Source: an uncultured Bacteroidota bacterium (GTDB lineage: Bacteria; Bacteroidota; Bacteroidia; Flavobacteriales; Flavobacteriaceae). From it: DNA of 64,000 bases. Positions 19,718-29,357 of the stretch are shown piece by piece. Positions within the stretch are counted from its first letter, which is position 1. Every line of letters starts with the position of its first letter. The translations under genes were made by a program, and so were the position numbers. The notes beneath the pieces were generated by a model that ran no database searches, was not told the DNA's origin, and saw only the letters and a program-made list of their open reading frames with translations. Location of the stretch: contig CAJWUI010000007.1 in NCBI GenBank assembly GCA_913047695.1, positions 1 to 64,000 of the forward strand. The letters run 5' to 3'.

Positions 19718-20032
19718 GTGTCTATTTACATACCTGTAATCATTTTTACGGTTGTGTATTATATAATTTCCATTTCCATTTATAAAGACAACGCCAAGTA
19801 TCTATTATCTCCCTACAACAGTATGTCGCAAGCTCAAAGAAAAAAATTTGGTCTGGATAAATTTCTAATTTTTTTTAAAAATTTTTTTAGACAACAATCT
19901 GCTTACACATTTTTAATTTTCGTAATTTTTAAATGGTTATATAATGATAAAATTGCAATTTCAATTTATTCATTACTTATTACCCTAAGTCTAATTTATC
20001 TTGTTATTAAATCAAATAAATTCTATAGATAA
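19718..20032 (+). CDS. small membrane protein, DUF3784-like
   Basis: Hydrophobic; LLSPYNSMSQAQRKKFGLDKF resembles the GYNTMSKEEKEKYD motif of DUF3784; GTG start. Confidence 0.6.
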   Translation: MSIYIPVIIFTVVYYIISISIYKDNAKYLLSPYNSMSQAQRKKFGLDKFLIFFKNFFRQQSAYTFLIFVIFKWLYNDKIAISIYSLLITLSLIYLVIKSNKFYR

Positions 20033-20051
20033 AATTTTAAAAACCAAAATT

Positions 20052-21107
20052 ATGCCTAAAGCAAAGTTAATTTTACCCATATTAATTTTAGTTGTATTCA
20101 ATTTTAGTTGTTCTAAAGAGGACGATTTTTCATCTGAAATGGCAACTACAACTAACACTACAACTCAAACAGAAAATAGCAGCTCGAGCTCTCTATCCAA
20201 CAGCGACAATAACACAACTAATCCTTTAACAACAATTACCCCTACTTCAACCTTTGCTTTAACAGGGAATATAACTTTCAAAAATTATCTACATGAAAGT
20301 CTTCCAAGTGAATGGATTACAGAATACAACATTATAATGCAAAATATGATTGAATTAGCACCAACATCTGTTGTACCTTGGTTTGAAGAGGAACTCAATA
20401 TTTTTGCTTGGTTGGATGATATTGATAAGCCTTTTACTGTTTCTGTTCAAGACTGGGATGGTACGGAAAAATCGGTTACAGTAGAGGGCCAGTGCATATG
20501 TGGTTACGGTGATAAAAGATGGATGTCATTAGAAATGTTTTCTCCTGAATTTGAAGGTGAATTTCCAAGTAATCACAGATTTTCTGTTATAGTCCATGAG
20601 TACTACCATGTCTATCAATCTACACTTTCTGAAAGTTTTACACAGCCCAACGGTGGAGATACATTAAATCCTGAAGGATTTGACATATTATGGCTGGCTG
20701 AGGGTACTGCAGCTACGATTGAATCATTATACATTCAACAATATTATGGAGTAAATTATTTTGAAGAGGGTTTTGGATGGCTTGATTTTAACCAAGCCAT
20801 TACAAACCCAACTGCTTTTGAATCAAGAGACGTTGAAGATACAAACTATGGTGGAGCAACATTTATGATACTAGCATTGGCGAAAGAAATTGAGGCTACA
20901 GGCAAAACACCCGAAGATGCATTTAATTTAATATTAAAGGAATTTTGGAAAAGTAATGCTAACAATCAAAATTGGAAAGTTAGCTTTGAAAATGTATTTG
21001 GATTGAGTTTAGAAACATTTTATTCAAACCTTTCCGGTTACAGTAATGATATTTCTCTTTATTATCCTCCAAGCGACCTAACACTTAAAAACATATTAAG
21101 AAACTAG
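20052..21107 (+). CDS. putative zinc metalloprotease lipoprotein (HEYYH)
   Basis: ATG at 20052 gives MPKAKLILPILILVVFNFSC lipobox; VIVHEYYHVYQS is an HExxH motif; downstream WLAEGTAATIE supplies a candidate Glu ligand. Confidence 0.65.
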   Translation: MPKAKLILPILILVVFNFSCSKEDDFSSEMATTTNTTTQTENSSSSSLSNSDNNTTNPLTTITPTSTFALTGNITFKNYLHESLPSEWITEYNIIMQNMIELAPTSVVPWFEEELNIFAWLDDIDKPFTVSVQDWDGTEKSVTVEGQCICGYGDKRWMSLEMFSPEFEGEFPSNHRFSVIVHEYYHVYQSTLSESFTQPNGGDTLNPEGFDILWLAEGTAATIESLYIQQYYGVNYFEEGFGWLDFNQAITNPTAFESRDVEDTNYGGATFMILALAKEIEATGKTPEDAFNLILKEFWKSNANNQNWKVSFENVFGLSLETFYSNLSGYSNDISLYYPPSDLTLKNILRN

Positions 21108-21189
21108 GTTTTAATTTATTTAAAAGTAAATACTTACATAAAACTAATATTTATCAAACATAAAAACGGTATTGTAAGAATATCAATTT

Positions 21190-22362
21190 ATGAACAATCA
21201 AATAGAAAAAAACTACGATATTATTGTTTTAGGTATAGGGAGTATGGGATCTTCCTCATGTTACCATCTTTCTAAAAGAGGTTTTAGAACATTAGGGATT
21301 GAACAATTTGATATACCTCACAACTTTGGTTCTCATAATGGGCAAAGCCGAATTATAAGAAAGGCTTATTTTGAACATCCAAGTTATGTGCCTCTACTTG
21401 AAGGAGCTTACAAGAATTGGGAAATCCTTCAAAAAGAATACGGGGAGCAGATATATTTTAAAACAGGACTTCTTTATTTTGGTCAAGAAGATCATTTGTT
21501 AATTAAAGGGTCTAGAAGGTCTGCTAAGCAATATGGTATTGAAATTAACCAATTCACAGCTGAAGAGCAGAAAGAAAAATACCCGCAATTTAAAATTCCT
21601 GAAACTTTTGTTAATATGCTTGAAAAAGATGCGGGTTTTATAACACCAGAAAGGGCAATTATAGCATTTACTAAACTTGCTCAAAATTATGGAGCAAAAA
21701 TTAACACTAACGAAAAAGCAGTCAAGTGGTATAAAAAAGAAGATTCAATTATTGTTAAAACTAACAGGAACACATACCGGTGTAAAAAATTGGTTATTTC
21801 AGTTGGAGCTTGGATGTCAGAACTTTCTAACGTTTCAGATTTTAAGGTCACAAAACAAATTCTTGCTTGGGCAAAACCTAAAAATTGGGAGGACTTTACT
21901 CTAGAATCTTTTCCGTGTTGGACTTATGCTGATAATTCTACAAAAGGCATGTTTTATGGCTTTCCAATTCTACCAAGTTCTATTTCGCATGATGGTTATC
22001 AAGGACTAAAATTTGCGCATCATTTTAAAGGGAAAGAAACCGATCCTAACAATGTCGATAGAAGGGTGTCAAAAAAACAGGAAAAAGAAATTTTAGTGGC
22101 GATACAAAAATTTATTCCTAAGGGTATTGAATCTATCCATACTTCTAAAACATGCCTTTATACTTACAGTAAAGATGACGATTTTATAATTGATCATCAC
22201 CCTACTAATGAAGATGTAATTATCACTGCTGGTTTTAGCGGACATGGTTTTAAGTTTACAAGTGTTGTTGGTGAGATAGTTACTGATCTTGTTGAAAAAG
22301 ACAACTCTGATTATCCTATTGAATTTCTCAAGCTTAAAAGATTTAGCAAAAATTCTACATAA
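21190..22362 (+). CDS. FAD-dependent N-methyl amino acid oxidase (sarcosine / N-methyltryptophan oxidase family)
   Basis: DIIVLGIGSMGSSSCYHLSKRG Rossmann motif; GSHNGQSRIIRKAYFEHPSYVPL and GFSGHGFKF motifs of SoxA/SolA-type oxidases. Confidence 0.85.
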   Translation: MNNQIEKNYDIIVLGIGSMGSSSCYHLSKRGFRTLGIEQFDIPHNFGSHNGQSRIIRKAYFEHPSYVPLLEGAYKNWEILQKEYGEQIYFKTGLLYFGQEDHLLIKGSRRSAKQYGIEINQFTAEEQKEKYPQFKIPETFVNMLEKDAGFITPERAIIAFTKLAQNYGAKINTNEKAVKWYKKEDSIIVKTNRNTYRCKKLVISVGAWMSELSNVSDFKVTKQILAWAKPKNWEDFTLESFPCWTYADNSTKGMFYGFPILPSSISHDGYQGLKFAHHFKGKETDPNNVDRRVSKKQEKEILVAIQKFIPKGIESIHTSKTCLYTYSKDDDFIIDHHPTNEDVIITAGFSGHGFKFTSVVGEIVTDLVEKDNSDYPIEFLKLKRFSKNST

Positions 22363-22368
22363 CAGTTT

Positions 22369-23538
22369 TTAATTTAGAGAGGAGTTCAATTTTAAAGCAG
22401 CATCCATGTAACGGTAAATGTCAGGAGTAAAGTCACTTTTTGAGTCATCTTTAGGACCCTTACTTTTACCTAGGCGAACTAAAATTAAATTTTCATCAGG
22501 GAAAGTTATAACGTATTGACCTAGGTGACCTCGTTCCATAAAAACTTTATGATTTTTATATTCCTCCAACCACCAACCATATCCATATTCGTCACTTTCA
22601 GAAAATCGAGGTCTTAGTGATTTGGCTATAAAGCTTGAATCTAGTAGTACCTCGCCATTCCATCTGCCATGATCTTTATAAAGTTTGGCCAGACGCGCAA
22701 AATTTTTTGCACTAGAAGCAATACAACAAAAAGCTTTTTCAACTCCTTTTTCAGCACTGTCAACTTGCCAATAGCTATCAAATTCGTTACCCATTGGGTT
22801 CCACAGAGTTTCATACAAGTAGTCAGTTAAGTTTTTTCCAGTTGCATTTGCAATGACCATACCTAGCAATTGTGTAGCACCGCTTTTGTAATTAAATTTC
22901 TTTCCAGGTTCTATTTCTATTGGCTGATCTAGCATTAGTTTATTGAGATCTTTAACAAAATATGAGGCTGCAGTAACTGAAAAGGGGGAATAGTAAGCTT
23001 CATCCCAACGAAGACCTGAAGCCATACTTGACAAATCACCGACGGTAACTTGGTCAGAGAAGGGCCCTTTTAGTTCAGGAATAAAATCTTTTGCCTTTTG
23101 ATCCAGATTATTGATGTATCCTTGCATGATAGCCTTGCCAAGTAGTGCAGATACATAACTTTTTGCCATTGAAAACGAATTACTTTTAGAGCTAGGTTTA
23201 TAACCGTCATAATATTTTTCAAAAAATACACTGTCGTTTTTAATTAAAACAAAGGCTACTGTTTTTGTTTCTTTTAAAAAATCTTTGAAATTTTTATCTA
23301 GTAAAATGCTATTAAATTTTTTGTGCTTAGGCCATGGATTGGGGTTTTCTGAAGCAGGCAAAGTATGGTTATCGTATACCTTGTAATCAGATATGTAAGC
23401 GGTAACGTGACCAGTTAAATAAATTTTAGAAACACCACGCAGAATATAATTGTATTTTGAAATATATAGTAGACCTACAAGGATCAATATAATAAACCCT
23501 AAATATGAGAGAATTTTTTTTACCATTTGTTTGTGCAA
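22369..23538 (-). CDS. serine hydrolase (beta-lactamase class C-like), membrane-anchored
   Basis: SMAK (SxxK), YKSG, GHLGQYV; N-terminal TM. Confidence 0.85.
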   Translation of the reverse strand: MHKQMVKKILSYLGFIILILVGLLYISKYNYILRGVSKIYLTGHVTAYISDYKVYDNHTLPASENPNPWPKHKKFNSILLDKNFKDFLKETKTVAFVLIKNDSVFFEKYYDGYKPSSKSNSFSMAKSYVSALLGKAIMQGYINNLDQKAKDFIPELKGPFSDQVTVGDLSSMASGLRWDEAYYSPFSVTAASYFVKDLNKLMLDQPIEIEPGKKFNYKSGATQLLGMVIANATGKNLTDYLYETLWNPMGNEFDSYWQVDSAEKGVEKAFCCIASSAKNFARLAKLYKDHGRWNGEVLLDSSFIAKSLRPRFSESDEYGYGWWLEEYKNHKVFMERGHLGQYVITFPDENLILVRLGKSKGPKDDSKSDFTPDIYRYMDAALKLNSSLN

Positions 23539-23661
23539 ATCTAATATTTTTTTAAAACCTAAATTACCTAACTACAGCTACAAATTTTAATTAAACTGAA
23601 GTCAACTTATTTTTTTAAAAACTTATATTAGTTCTATAGTAATTATTCGAATTCAAAGTAA

Positions 23662-24582
23662 ATGAAACAATTTGACTGGGAAGGCGTAATGCCTGCAATA
23701 ACAACTCAATTTGATAAAAATGGGGTATTGGATTTAAAGGCTTTTAGAAATAATTTGTCTAATCAAATAAAAGCAGGAGTACATGGGATCATACTTGGTG
23801 GTACATTAGGAGAGGCGAGTACACTCAAAGATTTAGAGAAAAAAGAACTTCTAGCAACTACTTTGGATGAAGTAGATGGGAAAATTCCTGTTATAATGAA
23901 TATTGCTGAACAAGCTACCTCAAAAGCAGTAGACTTAGCAAAAGAACTTGAGGCTGAGGGTGCAGATGGATTAATGCTGCTTCCTCCAATGCGCTACAAA
24001 GCAAATGATCAAGAAACAGTAGCATATTTTTCATCAGTTGCATCATCAACAAGTCTGCCGATAATGATATATAATAATCCTGTTGATTATAAAATTGAAG
24101 TAACCTTAGATATGTTTGAGAAACTAAAAGAGCACAAAAATATATCTGCTGTAAAAGAGTCTACCAGAGATGTAACAAATATAACAAGGATGATTAACCG
24201 CTTTGGAGACCGTTTTAAAATCTTATGTGGAGTGGATACAATCGCAATGGAAACCTTACTTATGGGAGCAAGTGGTTGGGTTGCTGGACTAGTTGATGCC
24301 TTTCCTGAAGAAACTGTTGCAATATATACCTATTGTAAAACAGGAGAACTAGATAAAGCACGATCAATTTTTAGGTGGTTTTTACCTTTATTAGAGCTTG
24401 ATATTTCTCCTCAGCTAGTTCAAAATATCAAATTGTGTGAATTGGCAACAGGAATGGGGACAGGTCATGTAAGACCCCCTAGACTTCCTCTTCAAGGAGA
24501 AGAACTTGAAAGGGTTAATAAGATTATTAAAAAAGGTCTTGCAAAAAGGCCTAAAAATTTAGATTACAAAAAGTACTTATGA
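23662..24582 (+). CDS. DapA-family lyase; likely 1-pyrroline-4-hydroxy-2-carboxylate deaminase
   Basis: DHDPS-family motifs GGTLGEASTL, YNNPVDY, AVKEST (Schiff-base Lys); hydroxyproline operon context. Confidence 0.8.
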   Translation: MKQFDWEGVMPAITTQFDKNGVLDLKAFRNNLSNQIKAGVHGIILGGTLGEASTLKDLEKKELLATTLDEVDGKIPVIMNIAEQATSKAVDLAKELEAEGADGLMLLPPMRYKANDQETVAYFSSVASSTSLPIMIYNNPVDYKIEVTLDMFEKLKEHKNISAVKESTRDVTNITRMINRFGDRFKILCGVDTIAMETLLMGASGWVAGLVDAFPEETVAIYTYCKTGELDKARSIFRWFLPLLELDISPQLVQNIKLCELATGMGTGHVRPPRLPLQGEELERVNKIIKKGLAKRPKNLDYKKYL

Positions 24583-26117
24583 TAAAGGTTGGGAACTTGG
24601 TTGGAGGTATTTGGCAAACAAATCCAAAAGCTAAAACATTTCAAACGGCTAATCCAAAAACAAAAAAGTCTATTTTATATCAATTCGAAGAGGCCAATAA
24701 AGATCAAATCGATCAAGCAGTTAAGAAAGCAAGTTCAGTTTTTGAATCTTTTTCTGAAACCTCTTTTTCTAAGAGAATAGAGTTTTTACAAGAAATTCAA
24801 AAACAGCTCAACCAAAAGAAAGGTGAAATTTTAAATATTTATCAGCTGGAATCAGCCTTTTCTGGTGCTCGTGCTGAGGGAGAATTTCAAAGGACTTTAG
24901 GACAAATTCAAGAATTTATCGAGCTCTTGAATCTAGGATCTTTTATTAATCCAATAATAAATACTAATGGACCAGATTTAAGAAAAATGCTTTTCCCCAT
25001 TGGACCCATTGCGGTATTTGGGGCAAGTAATTTCCCACTTGCTTTTTCAACTGCTGGTGGAGATACGATTTCTGCATTTGCAGCTGGATGTCCAGTTATA
25101 GTAAAAGCGCATCCTTTCCATGCAGGGACAAGTGCTCTTGTCGCTGAAGCTATCTTAAATGCAATTGAATATTGCAGCTTACCATTAGAAATATTTTCCC
25201 ACTTAGGTGGAATATCTTATAATGTTGGTAGCGAACTTGTAAATCACTTAGCATTAAAGGGAGTAGGATTTACAGGAAGTTTTGTTGGTGGAAAAGCATT
25301 ATATGATCTGGCCCAAAAAAGGGAAGAGCCTATACCTGTTTTTGCTGAGATGGGAAGTGTAAATCCAATTTTTGTTACTGAAACAAGATTAGAGAACGAC
25401 AAAAATCTTTCAGATACTTTGGCACAATCAATTGTTTTAGGCACAGGTCAGTTTTGTACTAATCCTGGTATAATAATTTTTTGCGATTCTAAAGACAAAA
25501 GTGATATTGTTAAACAGGTGAATCAAAAATTCAAACAAATTGAATTACCTCCGATGGTTCATCTAAATATTGAGAGTAATTATCTAAAAAAAATTGAAGA
25601 TCTAAAAAATATAAAGGGCTTGAAGATTTATAAACAATCAGAAAATATTGCTGCTTTAGGATTAATTTCAGCTTCAGTATTATTAGAAAATAAAGAACTA
25701 GTAGATGAAGTTTTTGGGCCTTTTAGTCTATTTGTAAAATGCAGTTCGATAGAGCAAATGAGTGAATTGGCTAAAATTATCCCTGGTCAACTTACTGGAA
25801 CTGTTTTATCAGATAAAAATGAACAAGTTGGATTAAAAAAATTAGTAAACCAGATTAAAAATAAAGTAGGGAGATTACTTTTTGAAGGTGTTCCTACAGG
25901 TGTTGCTGTTACAAAAGCGATGCAACATGGAGGTCCTTATCCAGCTTCAACAGACGGACGTTTTACTTCAGTAGGTACCGATTCCATTTACCGTTGGCTA
26001 AGACCAATTGTTTTCCAAGATTGTCCTAATGTATTACTTCCATCGGCTTTAAAAGATAAAAACCCCCTTGCTATAGAAAGGTCAGTTAATGGACAAATGA
26101 CTAAAAAGGCAATATGA
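24579..26117 (+). CDS. aldehyde dehydrogenase; likely alpha-ketoglutaric semialdehyde (2,5-dioxovalerate) dehydrogenase
   Basis: FGASNFPLAFSTAGGDTISAFAAGCPVIVKAHP, FAEMGSVNP, GTGQFCTNPG (catalytic Cys); start overlaps upstream stop. Confidence 0.85.
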   Translation: MIKVGNLVGGIWQTNPKAKTFQTANPKTKKSILYQFEEANKDQIDQAVKKASSVFESFSETSFSKRIEFLQEIQKQLNQKKGEILNIYQLESAFSGARAEGEFQRTLGQIQEFIELLNLGSFINPIINTNGPDLRKMLFPIGPIAVFGASNFPLAFSTAGGDTISAFAAGCPVIVKAHPFHAGTSALVAEAILNAIEYCSLPLEIFSHLGGISYNVGSELVNHLALKGVGFTGSFVGGKALYDLAQKREEPIPVFAEMGSVNPIFVTETRLENDKNLSDTLAQSIVLGTGQFCTNPGIIIFCDSKDKSDIVKQVNQKFKQIELPPMVHLNIESNYLKKIEDLKNIKGLKIYKQSENIAALGLISASVLLENKELVDEVFGPFSLFVKCSSIEQMSELAKIIPGQLTGTVLSDKNEQVGLKKLVNQIKNKVGRLLFEGVPTGVAVTKAMQHGGPYPASTDGRFTSVGTDSIYRWLRPIVFQDCPNVLLPSALKDKNPLAIERSVNGQMTKKAI

Positions 26118-27124
26118 ATTCCAAAGAAAGGTTAATTTTTGATTGTATAGATGCCCACACACAAGGCAACCCAGTCCGACTTGTTAAAGGGCCTAAACCA
26201 AAGCTAAAGGGCTCATCTATGGGTGAGAAAAGAATTCATTTTATTAATGAATTCGATTGGATTCGAACTGGATTAATGTTTGAACCCCACGGACATGACA
26301 TGATGAGTGGTTCATTTTTTTATGATCCAGACAACAAAGAGAATGATCTTGCAGTTTTATTTATAGAAACAAGTGGATGCTTACCTATGTGTGGTCATGG
26401 ACTTATAGGTACATTAACAATTTTGTTAGAAGAAAACCTGATCTATCCAAAACAAAAAGGGATATTAAATGTAGAGACTCCTGCTGGACTTGTAAAATGT
26501 ATTTACAAACAAGAGGGTATAAAAATTAGTGAAATAAAATTTAATAATGTACCTGCATTTTTAGCCGCTTCAGATTTGGAAATAGTCTGTTCGGATTTAG
26601 GAGCTCTCAAAATTGATGTTTCCTATGGAGGTAATTTTTATGCTATAATTGATATTCAAGACAATTTTAGAGGTATTTCAAAATATACTGCATCGGATCT
26701 AATCAAATGGAGCAGGGAAATAAGGGGAAAAATAAACAGAGATCACAGTTTTATTCATCCACTGGATAGAAAGATAAATGGATGCAGTCATATCCTTTGG
26801 GCTGGAGAGTCTACAAAAAATTTTTCGACAGCTAGCAATGCGGTATTTTATGGAGATAAAGCTATCGATCGTTCCCCCTGTGGAACGGGTACGTGTGCAC
26901 GAATGGCACAATGGTACAAAAAGGGGAAATTAAAAAAAGGTGAGAAGTTTGTTCACGAAAGTATTATTGGATCCACTTTTATTGGAAGAATTGAAAATGA
27001 GATAAATATTGGGAAATATCAAGGTATTGTTCCTAGTATTCAGGGGAGTGCTCGAATTACGGGATATAATAAACTGATTTTAGATCCAGAAGATCCTTAT
27101 GTTAAAGGATTTCAAGTAGTCTGA
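26114..27124 (+). CDS. proline racemase family, probable 4-hydroxyproline 2-epimerase
   Basis: First catalytic Cys CLPMCGHGLIGT and second DRSPCGTGTCAR both present; overlaps upstream stop. Confidence 0.88.
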   Translation: MNSKERLIFDCIDAHTQGNPVRLVKGPKPKLKGSSMGEKRIHFINEFDWIRTGLMFEPHGHDMMSGSFFYDPDNKENDLAVLFIETSGCLPMCGHGLIGTLTILLEENLIYPKQKGILNVETPAGLVKCIYKQEGIKISEIKFNNVPAFLAASDLEIVCSDLGALKIDVSYGGNFYAIIDIQDNFRGISKYTASDLIKWSREIRGKINRDHSFIHPLDRKINGCSHILWAGESTKNFSTASNAVFYGDKAIDRSPCGTGTCARMAQWYKKGKLKKGEKFVHESIIGSTFIGRIENEINIGKYQGIVPSIQGSARITGYNKLILDPEDPYVKGFQVV

Positions 27125-27125
27125 T

Positions 27126-28373
27126 ATGGTAAAAAAAAAAGTTGTTGTATTAGGGGGTGGCATAGTTGGTTTATCAACTGCTTATTATTTAATCCAGGAA
27201 GGACATGAAGTAACAATTATTGATAAGGGTAGATTAGATTCTGGAGCTTCACATGTAAACGCAGGTTATTTAACTCCCAGCCATATAGTTCCCATGGCTG
27301 CACCAGGTATGGTTTCAAAAGGAATGAAATGGATGTTTAATGCTAAAAGTCCTTTTTACATTAAACCGCGTTTTGATTTAGATCTGATTAGATGGGGCTT
27401 AAAATTTATAAAATCTTGTACAAATGACCATGTCCAAAGCTCAATGAAATCGATCCTTGATATAAATCTTTTGAGTAAAAAGTTGTACTTAGAAATGCTA
27501 AAATCAGAATCATTTGACTTTCACCTCGAAACTAAAGGTCTTCTAATGGCCTATAAAACTTCTCACGCCGAAAAAGAGGAATCAGAGATCTCGAAAAGGG
27601 CAAAAGATTTGGGAATTAAAGTAGAACAATTTTCAAAAGAACAAGTTTTAAAAATACAACCAGACATCGCTATGGATATTGCTGGAGCCTTTTGGTATAA
27701 GAGCGATGCACACTCAACCCCAGAGCTATTTGTTAATAATTTAAAAGATTATCTGATTAAAAAGGGCGTTGGATTTAAATTAGAGACTACAGTACAATAT
27801 TTTCAAAAAAATAACAAACAAATTCAGAAAGTAGTAACAGATAAAGGAATTTTTGAAGCAGATGAATTTGTTTTGTCAACTGGAGCTTGGTCACAACAAA
27901 TTTTAAATGACTTGGGCATCAAATTATTGATTCAACCAGGAAAAGGCTACAGGATAAATGTTTACAAATCTACAGGGATAACACTACCAGCAATTCTTTT
28001 AGAGTCAAAAGTAGCTGTAACACCTATGGACGGTTTTACTCGTTTCGGTGGGACAATGGAAATATCAGGAATAAATGATAGAACCAATATTAAGCGTGTT
28101 CATGCCATTGCAGATTCAGTAACAAAATATTATCCAACTCTAGAAATACCAAAAACTTGTATTAATGAAGTTCAAAGCGGTCTTAGACCACTTTCACCTG
28201 ATGGCCTCCCTTTTATTGGCAGGCACTCAAAAATTAAAAATATGGTTTTAGCTACAGGTCATTCTATGATGGGATGGAGCTTGGGACCAGCAACAGGACG
28301 ACTGGTTACTGAAGTTATCTCAGGTAGAAAAACATCAATGGATTTAAAGCCTTTCTTACCTGAGAGGATCTAA
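27126..28373 (+). CDS. FAD-dependent D-amino acid (D-hydroxyproline) dehydrogenase, DadA family
   Basis: VVVLGGGIVGLSTAYYLIQEGHEVTIID Rossmann motif; DadA-like LRPLSPDGLPFIG. Confidence 0.85.
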   Translation: MVKKKVVVLGGGIVGLSTAYYLIQEGHEVTIIDKGRLDSGASHVNAGYLTPSHIVPMAAPGMVSKGMKWMFNAKSPFYIKPRFDLDLIRWGLKFIKSCTNDHVQSSMKSILDINLLSKKLYLEMLKSESFDFHLETKGLLMAYKTSHAEKEESEISKRAKDLGIKVEQFSKEQVLKIQPDIAMDIAGAFWYKSDAHSTPELFVNNLKDYLIKKGVGFKLETTVQYFQKNNKQIQKVVTDKGIFEADEFVLSTGAWSQQILNDLGIKLLIQPGKGYRINVYKSTGITLPAILLESKVAVTPMDGFTRFGGTMEISGINDRTNIKRVHAIADSVTKYYPTLEIPKTCINEVQSGLRPLSPDGLPFIGRHSKIKNMVLATGHSMMGWSLGPATGRLVTEVISGRKTSMDLKPFLPERI

Positions 28374-28380
28374 TGAATTT

Positions 28381-29352
28381 TTAAATTAATTTTACAGCTT
28401 CTTCGGCAAAATAAGATGCAATCATTGAAGCTCCAGCACGTTTAAAACTTAAAAGTTGTTCCATCATTATTTGATCATGGTCTAACCAACCCCTTTCAGC
28501 TGCGGCTTTGAGCATTGCATATTCCCCACTTACTTGGTATGCAGCAAGAGGAGCAGTGATATTTTCCTTTAGATCTCTAATTATATCTAGATAGGCTATA
28601 CCTGGTTTTATCATAATTATATCTGCACCTTCATCAATATCCCTTTTAGCCTCAACGATTGCCTCTTTTCTGTTTCCAAAGTCCATTTGATAGGTTTTCT
28701 TATCACCAAACCCTGGTGCAGAATCTAAGGCATCCCTAAATGGACCGTAAAAACCGGAAGAATATTTAGCACTATAGCTCATAATTACTGTATCCTGATA
28801 GTTTTCTGATTCCAAGAGTTGCCTTATTTTTAAAATTCTCCCATCCATCATATCGCTCGGGGCAACAACATCGGCACCTACCTCTGCATGTGATAATGCC
28901 ATTTTTGATAAAACAGCAACAGTTTTATCATTAATAATTTTTCCCTTCTCTACAATGCCATCGTGACCATATGAGGAATACGGATCGAGTGCAACATCAG
29001 TCATTACAACCATATCTGGGACAGCATCTTTCACCTTTTTTATAGCGCTGTGCATCAAACCTCCAGAATTTAATGCTTCTGAACCTTTGTTGTCTTTTAA
29101 TTTCTCAGAAATTTTAACAAAAATCAAAACTGATTTTAATCCAAGACTCCAAAGATTTTTAACATGTTCTGGAATTAAATCGAGTGTTATTCTTAAGTAA
29201 CCAGGCATTGAAGGGATTTTTTCCCTTTTTTGTTTTCCTTCAATAATAAATAATGGAACAATAAAATCATCAGCACTTAATTTGTGTTCTTGTACTAATG
29301 CTCTAAGACTAGGACTACTTCTTAATCTTCTATTTCTTTGAATTGGATACAT
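28381..29352 (-). CDS. hemB: porphobilinogen synthase (delta-aminolevulinic acid dehydratase)
   Basis: RRLRSSPSLRALVQE, TDVALDPYSSYGHDG, active-site Lys region YSAKYSSGFYGPFRDA, IMIKPG. Confidence 0.95.
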   Translation of the reverse strand: MYPIQRNRRLRSSPSLRALVQEHKLSADDFIVPLFIIEGKQKREKIPSMPGYLRITLDLIPEHVKNLWSLGLKSVLIFVKISEKLKDNKGSEALNSGGLMHSAIKKVKDAVPDMVVMTDVALDPYSSYGHDGIVEKGKIINDKTVAVLSKMALSHAEVGADVVAPSDMMDGRILKIRQLLESENYQDTVIMSYSAKYSSGFYGPFRDALDSAPGFGDKKTYQMDFGNRKEAIVEAKRDIDEGADIIMIKPGIAYLDIIRDLKENITAPLAAYQVSGEYAMLKAAAERGWLDHDQIMMEQLLSFKRAGASMIASYFAEEAVKLI

Positions 29353-29357
29353 ATTAT

